The notes below the pieces were generated by a model, which saw only the letters and a program-made list of their open reading frames with translations, was not told the DNA's origin and ran no database searches. From contig NZ_JABBJJ010000012.1 in the NCBI RefSeq assembly GCF_012933655.1, forward strand, positions 19,892 to 83,891: a stretch of DNA of 64,000 bases, given 5' to 3'. The position numbers and the translations under genes are program-made. The stretch comes from Pyxidicoccus fallax (GTDB lineage Bacteria; Myxococcota; Myxococcia; Myxococcales; Myxococcaceae). The stretch's first letter is position 1, and each line of letters begins with the position of its first letter. This document shows, one piece after another, positions 10,661-19,783 of the stretch.

Positions 10661-12648
10661 CAGTTCCGCAGCAGCAGCGCGAGGAGCCTCTCGGCGTCCA
10701 CGGGCCGGGTCAGCCAGGCGCTCGCGCCCGCCGCGAGGCACTTCTCGCCGTCCTCCTTCCTCGCGTTGGCCGTGACGGCGATGATGAGCAGCTCGGTGAA
10801 GCGCGGGTCCTGACGGATGGCGCGCATCGCCTCGTAGCCGTCCATCTCCGGCCGCACCAGGTCCATGAGGACGGCGTCCACATCCGGGTGCGCGTTCAGC
10901 GTCGCGACGCCCTCCCGGCCGTTCTCCGCGTGCAGCACCTCCAGGCCCCTTCCCTCCAGGACGCTGGTCAGGGTGAACGCGGTGCGGATGTCGTCCTCCA
11001 CCACGAGCACCTTGCGCCCGATGGGCTTCGTGGACTTCGTGGCCACCCCCGGTTCCACACCGGCGAGGAACGGGGGAGCACCGGGGCGCTCGGGCGGAGG
11101 GGCCGCGACAGTGACACCCGACGCCCCACTCGCGAGGCCCGAGGTGTGGCCCTGTCCGGGTGAGGACGCCGAGCCGGTGACGCCGGGGGAAGTCCGCGCT
11201 TGCGCGGGCGGTGTCTCCACGGTGCCCCGTATCAGCGGCACCGTCGTCATGGGTGGCTCGGAGTTGACGACCGCGGCGCTCACGCTCGCGCCCACCATGC
11301 CGCTCGGGCCGGCGTACGTCCTCGGCAGGTAGAGCGTGAAGGTGCTGCCCTTCCCTGGATGGCTCTCCACGCGAAGCTCTCCGCCGAGAAGGCGTGTGAG
11401 CTCGCGGCTGATGGACAGGCCCAGGCCGGTGCCACCGTACTTGCGGGTGGTGCTTCCGTCCGCCTGCTGGAAGGCCTCGAAGATGAGGTGCTGCTTGTCC
11501 TTCGGAATGCCGATGCCGCTGTCCATCACGCGGAAGGCGACCACGGTATCGGCCTGCTGGAGCACCTCGCTGTCGAAGCGAAGGCCCGCGTCCCGCACCG
11601 GGGCGACGTGCAGCTCCACGCGGCCCGTGTCGGTGAACTTGAAGGCATTGGACAACAGGTTCTTGAGCACCTGCTGCAGGCGCATCGGGTCGGTGCGCAT
11701 CGGGGGCAGGTCCTCGGCGAGCGCGACGCTGAAGCCCAGGCGCTTCTGCTCGGCCATGTGCCGGAAGGTCCGCTCGACGTAGGTCTTCACGTCCGCGAAC
11801 GACACGTCGCTCGGCTCCACCCGCATCTTCCCGGCCTCCACCTTGGACAGGTCGAGGATGTCGTTGATGAGGTCGAGCAGGTCAGAGCCCGAGGCGTAGA
11901 TGGTCTTCGCGTAGTCCACCTCCTTGGGGCTCAGGTGGCGGTCCTTGTTCTCGGAGAGGACCCTCGCGAGGATGAGCAGGCTGTTGAGCGGCGTGCGCAG
12001 CTCATGGCTCACGTTGGCGAGGAACTCGCTCTTGTACCGGGACGCGAGCGCGAGCTTCTCCGTGAAGTTCACGTTGTCGTTGAGGTCCTTCCACAGGCCC
12101 GACATGCCCTGGGAGTCGGGCTGCTCTTCGGCTCTGACCTCCGGTGCCACCTCCTTCGCGACGCGCGTCACTTCGTCGGCGAAGGACTGGAGCTGATCCA
12201 CCATCGTGTTGATGGTGTGCTTCAGCACGAGCGGCTCGCCGCGCACGTCCACGGTGACCTTCTCGGAGAGGTCGCCCCGGGCCACGGCCTCGCTCACTCG
12301 GGCCAGGTTGCGCACCTGCGCGGTGAGGCTCGCGGCGAGCGCGTTCACGCTGTCGCCCAGGTCCTTCCAGAGGCCGGTCAGGCCCTTCACATCGACCTGT
12401 CCGCCCAGTCGTCCGTCGACGCCCACCTCCCGGGCGACGCGAATCACCTCGCTGAGGAATGCGGAGTGCCGGGCATTGCGCTCGGCTCCTGTGTTGAAGG
12501 TCTCCGCGAGCCGGTCCAGGAGCGGATGTGTGCCGTACACCGGGACACGGTGGCTGAAGTCTCCCTGGTTGGCGGCCTCCATCGCGGCGAGCAGGGCGCG
12601 GAGCTGCGCGTCCTGGCTCGGCGTCTCACGGTTGCCATGGTCGTTCAC
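10660..12648 (-). CDS. Soluble hybrid histidine kinase (HAMP-HAMP-HisKA-HATPase-receiver)
   Basis: 662 residues; the GTG start at 12648 is preceded by AGGAG. There is no signal peptide or membrane helix. Residues about 15-195 contain HAMP-like repeats with the paired motifs GLTGLWKDLGDSVNALA and GMSGLWKDLNDNVNF, as in cytosolic poly-HAMP kinases. The H-box is FLANVSHELRTPLNSLL with His215. The ATPase domain has N box LKNLLSNAFKFTD, G1 MDSGIGIP and G2 GGTGLGLSISREL. A Pro/Thr/Gly-rich linker (445-540) leads to a receiver at 545-662 with EDD and Asp596 (LMDLVRPEMDG). The conserved receiver Lys is Arg648 (WLTRPVD), which normally weakens the phosphorylation-induced switch. Input signal and output partner are unknown. 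Confidence 0.92.
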   Translation of the reverse strand: MNDHGNRETPSQDAQLRALLAAMEAANQGDFSHRVPVYGTHPLLDRLAETFNTGAERNARHSAFLSEVIRVAREVGVDGRLGGQVDVKGLTGLWKDLGDSVNALAASLTAQVRNLARVSEAVARGDLSEKVTVDVRGEPLVLKHTINTMVDQLQSFADEVTRVAKEVAPEVRAEEQPDSQGMSGLWKDLNDNVNFTEKLALASRYKSEFLANVSHELRTPLNSLLILARVLSENKDRHLSPKEVDYAKTIYASGSDLLDLINDILDLSKVEAGKMRVEPSDVSFADVKTYVERTFRHMAEQKRLGFSVALAEDLPPMRTDPMRLQQVLKNLLSNAFKFTDTGRVELHVAPVRDAGLRFDSEVLQQADTVVAFRVMDSGIGIPKDKQHLIFEAFQQADGSTTRKYGGTGLGLSISRELTRLLGGELRVESHPGKGSTFTLYLPRTYAGPSGMVGASVSAAVVNSEPPMTTVPLIRGTVETPPAQARTSPGVTGSASSPGQGHTSGLASGASGVTVAAPPPERPGAPPFLAGVEPGVATKSTKPIGRKVLVVEDDIRTAFTLTSVLEGRGLEVLHAENGREGVATLNAHPDVDAVLMDLVRPEMDGYEAMRAIRQDPRFTELLIIAVTANARKEDGEKCLAAGASAWLTRPVDAERLLALLLRN

Positions 12649-12827
12649 GGGAGCTCCTGGTGCGCCTCGAGGCGAGGACCGGACACTCCCGGAATGTACT
12701 CAGCGCGGATGTGAAGGAAGAGTGGGCCTGTGCAGCAAGGTCATCTGCTGCACGAGCCCTTTCGCGTATTCCACATGCATCGCAAGATTCGCTTCATCCC
12801 GGCGCCGCCAGTGCGCCCCGCTCGGCC

Positions 12828-14192
12828 TCACGCGCTCTTGCGGCGCCGCATCATCGCCTCGTACGAGCGGCCCACGCTCTGCGAGAGGATGAGCAGCTCG
12901 CCCACGTCCGGCGGCGTGAGCTGGTCGGGTCCGTTGTCCACGTACAGCAGGTGCACCACCTTGCCGCGCACCAGCAGCGGCAGGATGACCGCCGTCGTCG
13001 GGAAGCCGCCGCCCAGCAGCTTGTAGAACACCGCCATCGCCGCATCCCGCTTCACCGGGCCGATGTAGTGCGAGCGCGTGTCCCGCACCAACCGGAAGGT
13101 GCTCTGCTCGCGCAGCGCCACGCCGATGCGGCGCACCGCCGCCTCGCGCACGCTCGCGCCCATGCCGTGCCAGCCCGTTACCAGGCTGCCCTGCACCGAC
13201 AGCAGCAGGCTCCGCTTCCACTTGCCCAGCGCGAAGCGCAGCACCGTGTGCGCCACGTCCTCGCGGTCCGAGCTGCGTGCCAGCTCCGCCTGCGCCTCCG
13301 CGAATGTCAGCGGCGTCGGCGGCGGCGCCGGAGGCTGCTGCACCGGCACCTGCGCCGCCGGAGGCACCACCGCCGGTCCCGCCGCCATCGGTGCCAGCGG
13401 ACGCTGCGGATGGGCCATCGGAGGCACGGCCACCGGAGGCACGGCCACCGGCCGCTGCGGCTGCGTCGTCGGAGGCGGCGTCATCGGGAACGGCTGCGTC
13501 GGCACCACCGGAGTCGCCACCGGGCGCTGCGGGTGGGCCACCGGAGGCGCCACGGGCTCGGGCACGGGCTCCACCACCTCCACGCCGGTGATGACCTCCT
13601 CCTCGCCCATGTCGCCTTCGTAGTCCGCGCCCCCTCGCAGCGCCTGCGCGTAGACGGACTGGAACTCCTCCTCGCTCATCAGGTCCGGCGCCTTCTCGGT
13701 CGCCTTCGCCAGCTCCGGCGAGCCCGGCGCGGGCCTCGGCCGGATGGCGTTCATGTCGATGGCGCGCAGCGGCCGGAACGCCTTGCAGTGGCGGCGCAGC
13801 AACTGGTTCATCCGGAACTCGGGGATGACCACCGGCACCACCCGCTTGCCCGTCTTGAAGGCAATCGCGTCCAGCGTCTCGAAGTCGTGCGGGTTGACGA
13901 CCGCGAGGCTCAGCCGCGTCGCGTCCACCCGCATGGGCACGTACTCCTTGTCGTCCGCGTGGTTCGACGACACCATCGCCACCGCCTTCGGGTCCGGCAC
14001 CAGCTCGCCGGACGCGTACGCGGTGTTGTGCAGTTGACCGAGCGCCTTCGCCAGGTCCTGCTCCGACAAGAGCCCCAGCTCCACCAGGTTCGTCCCCAGC
14101 CGCCCGCCGTGCACCACCTGCGCCTCGAGTGCCTCCTCGAGTCCTTCCGCGGTGACGAGACCTTCCTTCAGGAGCAGTTCACCCAGGCGCAT
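12828..14192 (-). CDS. MshEN (GspE N-terminal)-domain protein with long Pro-rich linker
   Basis: 454 residues. ATG 14192 is chosen because the conserved domain starts right there (MRLGELLLKEGLVTAEGLEEAL); the frame stays open 16 codons further upstream. Residues 1-150 are the GspE/PilB N-terminal (MshEN) fold, which in related proteins binds c-di-GMP or connects to secretion ATPases. Markers are LGTNLVELGLLSEQDLAKAL and the strand VVNPHDFETLDAIAFKTGKRV. No secretion ATPase core (Walker boxes) follows. Residues about 215-315 are Pro/Val-rich with repeated HPQRPVA and QPQRPVA. The last 130 residues form a GAF-like domain (LLLSVQGSLVTGWHGMG; AVILPLLVRGKVVHLLYVDN). It is probably a cytosolic regulator. 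The link to c-di-GMP is inferred from the family only. Confidence 0.8.
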   Translation of the reverse strand: MRLGELLLKEGLVTAEGLEEALEAQVVHGGRLGTNLVELGLLSEQDLAKALGQLHNTAYASGELVPDPKAVAMVSSNHADDKEYVPMRVDATRLSLAVVNPHDFETLDAIAFKTGKRVVPVVIPEFRMNQLLRRHCKAFRPLRAIDMNAIRPRPAPGSPELAKATEKAPDLMSEEEFQSVYAQALRGGADYEGDMGEEEVITGVEVVEPVPEPVAPPVAHPQRPVATPVVPTQPFPMTPPPTTQPQRPVAVPPVAVPPMAHPQRPLAPMAAGPAVVPPAAQVPVQQPPAPPPTPLTFAEAQAELARSSDREDVAHTVLRFALGKWKRSLLLSVQGSLVTGWHGMGASVREAAVRRIGVALREQSTFRLVRDTRSHYIGPVKRDAAMAVFYKLLGGGFPTTAVILPLLVRGKVVHLLYVDNGPDQLTPPDVGELLILSQSVGRSYEAMMRRRKSA

Positions 14193-14258
14193 GGGCTCCG
14201 CTTGTAGCCGTGCCCCGTCCCGCTCCGCAAGCGCGCCCACACGCCGCGCGCGGCGGAC

Positions 14259-14645
14259 CTAGTCCTCCGGGTGGTGGCTGAGCGCAATCCGGTTGCCCTC
14301 CGGGTCCCTCACATACACCGTCCACTTCGTCTCGTGCTCCAGGGGCACCCCCGCCCGGGCGAACGCCTCCACCGCCTTCGCCCGAGACGCCTTGGGAATC
14401 CGGAACGCCAGCATCAGCAGGCCCGGCCGCTCGTGCCGGAAGGGCAGCGCCTCCGGCGCCTCGCCCGCCGCCTCGATGGCCAGGAAGCCACCTCCTGGCA
14501 CGCCTACCCAGATGCTCCGCAGGGAGCCGTCCGGCCTCAGGTGCCGGGTCAACTCGGGGAAGCCCAGCACCTCCCGGTAGAAGGCGGTCACCCGCTCGAT
14601 ATCCCTCGCCTGGATGGCCACATGGTGGAAGCCCTGAACGTCCAT
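14259..14645 (-). CDS. VOC/glyoxalase-fold protein
   Basis: 128 residues from ATG 14645; the longer open frame upstream is a GC artefact and is antisense to the next gene. It is a single vicinal-oxygen-chelate fold: FHHVAIQARDIERVTAFYREVLGF opens the first half, and VYVRDPEGNRIALSHHP closes the second. The metal-ligand positions (His near the start, Glu in LAIEAAGE, a late His) are partly recognisable. These proteins may be dioxygenases, lyases or resistance proteins, and the substrate cannot be told. It lies upstream of the MshEN gene (66-nt gap, same strand) and only 27 nt from the divergent receiver-DUF4388 gene. Confidence 0.85.
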   Translation of the reverse strand: MDVQGFHHVAIQARDIERVTAFYREVLGFPELTRHLRPDGSLRSIWVGVPGGGFLAIEAAGEAPEALPFRHERPGLLMLAFRIPKASRAKAVEAFARAGVPLEHETKWTVYVRDPEGNRIALSHHPED

Positions 14646-14672
14646 GGAGCGGATGCTATGGTCTGCGCGCCC

Positions 14673-16049
14673 ATGGCGCGACTGCTCATCGTCGAAGACA
14701 ACCACGAGCTGGCCTCCCTCATCGTTTCGGCCGCCCAGGGCCGGGGTCACGAGGCGCGGGCCGCTCATACCGGCGAGTCCGCCCTGGAGGCGCTCGGCCC
14801 CGGCTCCAAGTGGGACGCCGCCCTGGTGGACCTGCTGCTGCCCGACATCCGCGGCAGCGAGGTGCTGGCCGCCCTGCGCGCCCACGGCGTCCCCTCCATC
14901 GCCGTCAGCGGCGTCTACAAGGGGGACCGCTTCGCCCAGGAGGCCGTCGAGGTCCACGGCGCCCGCGCCTTCTTCGCCAAGCCCTTCGAGCTGAACACCG
15001 TCCTCGAGGCCCTGGAGACCGCCGGCGGCGTCGCGCCCGTGCCCCGCTCCGCGCCCCCCGTCCCGGAGGCCCCGTCGTCCGACGTGCTGCTCGACGACGA
15101 GGAACTCATCGTGCTGGAGGAGCTCCTCCCCGAGTCCGGCAGTCCCAGTGACGCCGCCGACTCCATGCAGGCCGTCTCCGACACGGAGGCCCTGCCCATC
15201 ACCGATGACGGCGAGCACGCCCTCCCCCTGCCCTTCGAGCACCGCCAGCGGGTGTGGAGCAGCGTCACCTCGATGGCCACGCCCGCGCGCGGCGCCCTGC
15301 CCGAGTGGTCGCTCGGCGGGGACCTCAAGGACACCTCCGTCCCCCGCCTGCTCAACGCGTACTACGAGGCGCGCCACCACGGAGAGCTGAAGCTCAAGCA
15401 GGGCTCCGTTCTCAAGGTCGTCTATTTCGAGGGCGGCCACATCGTCTACGCGGCCTCCAACCTGGCCCAGGAGCGCTTCGGCCGCTTCTGCGTCCGCCGG
15501 GGCGTGCTGAACGAGGCCCGCCTCGCGGAGGTGGCCGCGTACGCGAAGGAGCACGGCCTGCGCACCGGCGAGGCCCTGCTGCGCCTGGGCCTCATGGACG
15601 CCGCGCGGCGCCAGCAGCTCCTGGAGGAGCAGGTGAAGGAAATCCTCTGGTCCACCTTCACGTGGACGGAGGGCCACTACGGCTTCAGCGCCATGCGGCC
15701 CCAGCGCGCGGACCTCGTGAAGCTGTCCGTCTTCCCCGGGGACCTGGTGCTGGAGGGCGTGGAGAAGACGGAGACGCTGGTGGCGCTGCGCCAGCGCATG
15801 CCGCCCTCGCGCCGCCTCTTCCCCACCGCGGACCCGCCCTATGGCCTGCACGAGCTGAAGCTCCAAGGGCCCCAGGCGCTGCTGCTCGCGTACGCGGACG
15901 GCAGCAAGACGGTGGAGGACCTGCTGGCCCTCACCGACCTGTCCGAGCGCCAGGCCCTGGCCACGCTGCGCGCGCTGGAGCTGCTCGGCGTGCTGGAGGA
16001 GCGGCCCGAGGCTCCGAGCCGCCGCCACCGCATCACCTTCGGACTCTGA
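14673..16049 (+). CDS. Receiver-DUF4388 (PATAN) signalling protein
   Basis: 458 residues from ATG 14673. Residues 1-115 are a receiver with LIVEDN, Asp near 49 (ALVDLLLPDIRG) and FFAKPFE. An acidic, flexible segment follows (DVLLDDEELIVLEELLPE). A DUF4388 domain begins near residue 210 (WSLGGDLKDTSVPRLLNAYY; GELKLKQGSVLKVVYFEGGH). It continues with helical segments (GRFCVRRGVLNEARLAEVAAY; LLEEQVKEILWSTFTWTEGHY). DUF4388 proteins are frequent in myxobacteria and take part in intracellular localisation or protein interaction networks. No DNA-binding output is visible. It converges with the FHA gene, leaving a 15-nt gap. Confidence 0.88.
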   Translation: MARLLIVEDNHELASLIVSAAQGRGHEARAAHTGESALEALGPGSKWDAALVDLLLPDIRGSEVLAALRAHGVPSIAVSGVYKGDRFAQEAVEVHGARAFFAKPFELNTVLEALETAGGVAPVPRSAPPVPEAPSSDVLLDDEELIVLEELLPESGSPSDAADSMQAVSDTEALPITDDGEHALPLPFEHRQRVWSSVTSMATPARGALPEWSLGGDLKDTSVPRLLNAYYEARHHGELKLKQGSVLKVVYFEGGHIVYAASNLAQERFGRFCVRRGVLNEARLAEVAAYAKEHGLRTGEALLRLGLMDAARRQQLLEEQVKEILWSTFTWTEGHYGFSAMRPQRADLVKLSVFPGDLVLEGVEKTETLVALRQRMPPSRRLFPTADPPYGLHELKLQGPQALLLAYADGSKTVEDLLALTDLSERQALATLRALELLGVLEERPEAPSRRHRITFGL

Positions 16050-16064
16050 CGGCCCGCGCGCGCC

Positions 16065-16619
16065 TCAGCGCGCCGTCCCGCCCGCCAGCACGTCGTGGAG
16101 GTCGCCGGAGCGCAGCAGCACCGTGCAGCGCAGGCTTCCGAACTTGAGGGGCGCGCGGTCCGGAATGGGAAGCCCCTGTCCGGACGGCACCGGGCGGAAG
16201 CTCATGAAGGTGCCGTTGAGGCTGCCGGCATCCGCCAGCCACCACTGCCCCGCCTTGAGGGTGAAGCGCGCGTGGAGCTTGGACACGGACGCGTGCTGCA
16301 GGACGACGTCGTTGTCCCGCGAGCGCCCCACCGTGAGGCCGTCTTCCAGGGGATGCCCCGGCCGCTCGCGCAGCGGGAGGAAGGAGATGCTGCCGGAGCG
16401 GAGGCTCAGCAGCGGCCGCTGCCCACCGCCCAGGATGCCCAGCTCCGAGCCGGCCACGGTGTGGAGGGTGAGGTCCTCCTCCCCCTCCTCCAGCCCGAGC
16501 ACGAGCCAGGGGTGCGGATGCTGGCGCTCGAAGTCCTCTCGCGTGAGCGTGAGGCAGTAGTCCCGCAGCCACTTCCCCCCGACGGGGGTGGCTCCCTGGA
16601 CACTGGAGGGCGAGGTCAC
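16065..16619 (-). CDS. FHA-domain protein, last gene of the surface operon
   Basis: 184 residues. The start is the GTG at 16619, which overlaps the stop of the upstream gene as GTGA (4 bp), indicating translational coupling. The C-terminal FHA domain is complete: LTVGRSRDNDVVLQ, VSKLHARFTL and LADAGSLNGTFMSF. FHA domains bind phosphothreonine. The N-terminal 80 residues (KWLRDYCLTLTREDFERQHP) are a conserved-looking but unnamed domain. There is no signal peptide, so it is cytosolic. Being coupled to genes for surface and outer-membrane proteins suggests it couples a Ser/Thr kinase signal to assembly or secretion of those proteins. That is inferred. Confidence 0.85.
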   Translation of the reverse strand: MTSPSSVQGATPVGGKWLRDYCLTLTREDFERQHPHPWLVLGLEEGEEDLTLHTVAGSELGILGGGQRPLLSLRSGSISFLPLRERPGHPLEDGLTVGRSRDNDVVLQHASVSKLHARFTLKAGQWWLADAGSLNGTFMSFRPVPSGQGLPIPDRAPLKFGSLRCTVLLRSGDLHDVLAGGTAR

Positions 16620-19600
16620 CGCGGCAGGCCCCCGGCGCGCCCGCCCTGCCCGCCGACCCGGCGACGGCGCAGCAGCCGCGCCAGCGCCAGCAGCCCGAAC
16701 GCGGCCGCCCCGGAGCCGCCGCCCGAGCAGCCGCAACTGGATGTGGAGGCCTCGGGAATGCTCCCGGACACGCGCACCCGGTTGAGGAACACCTCACCGG
16801 CGAAGCGCGGCGAGCCCAGCAGCGCGGGACGGATGACGTACGTCAGCGTGCCGGTGGCACCGGCCTCCAGCGCGATGCCCTCCACCTCGAAGCCGCCCTC
16901 CACCTCGCGCTCCACCACGGGCCGGCCGTCCAGCTTCACGCTGCCGCGGACCCACTCCACTCCCTCCACGCGCTCGCGGTGGACGAGGGTGCCCACGCGG
17001 CACGCCGAGGTGTTGCGCAGCCGCGCCACCACGCCCGCGAGCCCCGTCTCCGCGCCCACGACGGGCTCCGACTCGCGCGCCACGTCCACGAAGGGGGCCA
17101 CGGTGATGGGGACCTCGTGGTCCGTCGACGCGGTCTTCCCGCTGCCCGCGTCCGCGGTGACTCGCAGGACGACGGACGCGCCGACGAGCGCCTCCAGCTC
17201 CGCGTCGCGCGTGGAGACGGTGACCTGCTCGCCGGACAGCGCGCCGTCCTCGAGCGCGGGCCCGCTCACCTGGGACCAGGAGAGGCTCACATCGCGGCAC
17301 GCGTCGGCAGGGAACGTCTGCGTGAGCGTGGCCGTCGCGCCCTCGCCGCAGCGGGCCTCCAGCGCCCCGCCCTCCAGCGTGCCCAGCACGGGCTGACGCG
17401 CCTCCGTGAGCACGCGCGTCTCCGCCGTGCCTCCGTTGAGTTGCGTCCCGGTGCCCTCGTCGACGGTGAAGAGCTCGCCCCGGACCACGTACTCCCGGGC
17501 CGAGCACGTCGTCGGGAGGGTCGGCCTCCACGTCCCGGGCACGTCCACCACCGCTTCGTCCAGCGTCGCGCCGCTCGTGTCCCGCAGGGACATCCTCGCT
17601 CGCGGCCCGTACTGGGCCGGGCAGAGCAGCGACGTCCCGAGCTGGACGTCCACCGCCCCGTCCGCCGTGGGCGTCGCCGTGAGGTCCATCCGGGCGGCGG
17701 TGACGTCCTCCACCGGAGGCTCCACCGACACGAGGACCGTCGACTCGGGGCCCTCCTGCACGCCCCCGGCGGCGCTCTCGATGCGGTTGCGGGCGACGAA
17801 CGTCAGGGGCGCGCGCGTGCACGCCGCCGCCTCCACCCGGAGCTGGTGGCTCACCACCGGCGAGTCCAGCGAGACGGCGGCGCCGCTCGCGTCCCTCACG
17901 GTGATGCCCGCGGGCAGCGCGCCGGGCTCGCGCAGCCGCCACACCGTCTCCACCGGGGGCAGTCCCGGCGTGCCGATGCACTCGTGCGCGCGGGCCTCGC
18001 GCACCACGTCCACGCCCGCGTTCGCATTCGAGGTCAGCAGCCGCACCTCGCCCTCTCCGAAGGGCGCGTTGGGCGCGCCCCAGGGCGCCACGGTCACGCT
18101 GAAGCTCGTGCTCGCGGACGGCTTGCCGCTCGCGCCCAGGTCGTCCAGGGCCTCCACGTCATACGTGTAGACGGCGCCTTGCGGCTGGCACAGGACCGCG
18201 GGAGGGGTGAACGTCGCCGTGCCGGTCTCCCCGGCAGTCTGGCTGGTGTCGAGCGCTGGCGCTCCGTTCCGGCCGGTCCACCGATAGCCCGCCGTCGGGC
18301 ACAGCCCCGTTCCCGCGGGCGCAGGGGAGACAGGGACCGCCCTGAAGACCCTGGACGCGCCACCCGCGACAGTCGAGTCACTCGCGGGCGTCACCGCCGC
18401 TGGCGTGGCCGTTCCCCGCACGTTGCTGACGAGGATGTTCACGTTCGCGGACCGGACGTGGTCCGCCAGTCCGTCCGAGGCGTAGACGGTCAACACCCGT
18501 GCCTCGTCCTTGCAGACCTCGAGCGCGGTCACCTGCACGTCCAGCGCGTCCGGCTGGGCCGTGGTGATCACGCTCAGCTTCGGCTCGCCGACTTCCTGGA
18601 CGGACACGCGGACCGCGTCGAGGTCCGCGTCGGTGGCGGAGGCCCTGAACCAAGAGCCCGTCTGCCCCTCGTCGAGTTCGAGGGGGGGCGTGCCCGCGTC
18701 AACCTCAACCTCCGGCGCGTGCGCGTTGTTGTAGATGATGACGTTCGAGCTGTCCGGGCGGGACAGCGCGATGACGCAGTAGGAGGAGTCCACGCAGGAC
18801 ACCTCCGTGTTGCCTGTCGGCGCGGGCGGGAAGTTCAGGCCCGCGAAGGCCCGGTGCACGCGCCACTCCGTGCCCGCATTCGCGGCGCTGTCGGCGGGCA
18901 CGGCGCCCAGCACGACGAGGTCCTCCGAGGGAGTCAGCCCCACCGCAAGTCCGAAGCCCTCGCCGCGGAGGTCTCCCTTCCCCGTGTTGACGTCCACGCC
19001 CAGGATGGCGACAGGCTCGGGGGGCTCCACCGTCACGGGCTCGAAGGTCGTCCCCGACGGGGCGAGCCGCGCCCGGAAGAGCCCGTCGAAGTTGCCCACC
19101 AGCGCGGTGGGGTACGGCTCCTCTCCCGCGAACAGGTCCACCGTCACCGGAGGTCGGATGGACAGCGTCGGAGGAATCGAAAACCGCGCCTGCTCCTGGT
19201 CCCGCCTGTACCAGATGAGGTCCGTGGTGGGGTCGCTCGCGATGCCGAAGAGGGCATGGGGAACGCCGCCATCCATCTCCACCACGCCCAGGGCGGACGT
19301 GGGCTCCATCTGTCCGCTCCCCCGCAGCAGGGGTGTCCACGGTGTGTCTCCCAGGACCCCGTTCGGCGACGTCAGCAGCAGGAGCTTGGACGACGTGGTC
19401 GCGACCGCGGCATAGCCCGTGCCGGAAGCGGTGTGCTTCACCCGCTTCACACCGGTGGTGTCGTCGTTGGGATGCGGCGGAACGATGTTGGCGCGTGTCG
19501 GAAGACGGCAGTTGTCCTTGCTGACGATTTCACCGAGCTGCTTCACCGCGATGAAGCAGTTGGCGGGTGACAGGAAGGTTCCTACCGCGTCGTTTTCTCC

Positions 19601-19774
19601 AAGGGAGTCGGGCGGGTCGGCGTACAGCTCGACCGAGGACCCGGCCACCGAGAAGACACCGGGACGCCAGACCTCCAGCGCCCGGGGCGTCCCGGGGAAG
19701 CCCAGCACATCCCGCTCGGCGGACGCCGAGGTGGCCAGGCCCAGGCAGAGGCTGAAGACGATGGCGGCGCGCAC
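16616..19774 (-). CDS. Large MYXO-CTERM-anchored surface protein
   Basis: 1052 residues from ATG 19774. A Sec signal peptide (MRAAIVFSLCLGLATSASA) is followed by about 340 residues with beta-propeller-like or lectin-like features. A series of Ig-like/cadherin-like beta domains follows (APEVEVDAGTPPLELDEGQ; YDVEALDDLGASGKPSAS). Near the end a DUF11-type or cohesin-like stretch is visible (LRNTSACRVGTLVHRERVEG). The C-terminus is a classic MYXO-CTERM signal: SSCGCSGGGSG, a hydrophobic helix (AAAFGLLALARLL) and RRRR. It is followed by a Gly/Arg tail, longer than usual, that runs into the FHA gene. MYXO-CTERM proteins are processed at the Cys and displayed on the cell surface. It starts 9 nt after the barrel gene's stop. 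Confidence 0.88.
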   Translation of the reverse strand: MRAAIVFSLCLGLATSASAERDVLGFPGTPRALEVWRPGVFSVAGSSVELYADPPDSLGENDAVGTFLSPANCFIAVKQLGEIVSKDNCRLPTRANIVPPHPNDDTTGVKRVKHTASGTGYAAVATTSSKLLLLTSPNGVLGDTPWTPLLRGSGQMEPTSALGVVEMDGGVPHALFGIASDPTTDLIWYRRDQEQARFSIPPTLSIRPPVTVDLFAGEEPYPTALVGNFDGLFRARLAPSGTTFEPVTVEPPEPVAILGVDVNTGKGDLRGEGFGLAVGLTPSEDLVVLGAVPADSAANAGTEWRVHRAFAGLNFPPAPTGNTEVSCVDSSYCVIALSRPDSSNVIIYNNAHAPEVEVDAGTPPLELDEGQTGSWFRASATDADLDAVRVSVQEVGEPKLSVITTAQPDALDVQVTALEVCKDEARVLTVYASDGLADHVRSANVNILVSNVRGTATPAAVTPASDSTVAGGASRVFRAVPVSPAPAGTGLCPTAGYRWTGRNGAPALDTSQTAGETGTATFTPPAVLCQPQGAVYTYDVEALDDLGASGKPSASTSFSVTVAPWGAPNAPFGEGEVRLLTSNANAGVDVVREARAHECIGTPGLPPVETVWRLREPGALPAGITVRDASGAAVSLDSPVVSHQLRVEAAACTRAPLTFVARNRIESAAGGVQEGPESTVLVSVEPPVEDVTAARMDLTATPTADGAVDVQLGTSLLCPAQYGPRARMSLRDTSGATLDEAVVDVPGTWRPTLPTTCSAREYVVRGELFTVDEGTGTQLNGGTAETRVLTEARQPVLGTLEGGALEARCGEGATATLTQTFPADACRDVSLSWSQVSGPALEDGALSGEQVTVSTRDAELEALVGASVVLRVTADAGSGKTASTDHEVPITVAPFVDVARESEPVVGAETGLAGVVARLRNTSACRVGTLVHRERVEGVEWVRGSVKLDGRPVVEREVEGGFEVEGIALEAGATGTLTYVIRPALLGSPRFAGEVFLNRVRVSGSIPEASTSSCGCSGGGSGAAAFGLLALARLLRRRRVGGQGGRAGGLPR

Positions 19775-19783
19775 GGCTTGCTC

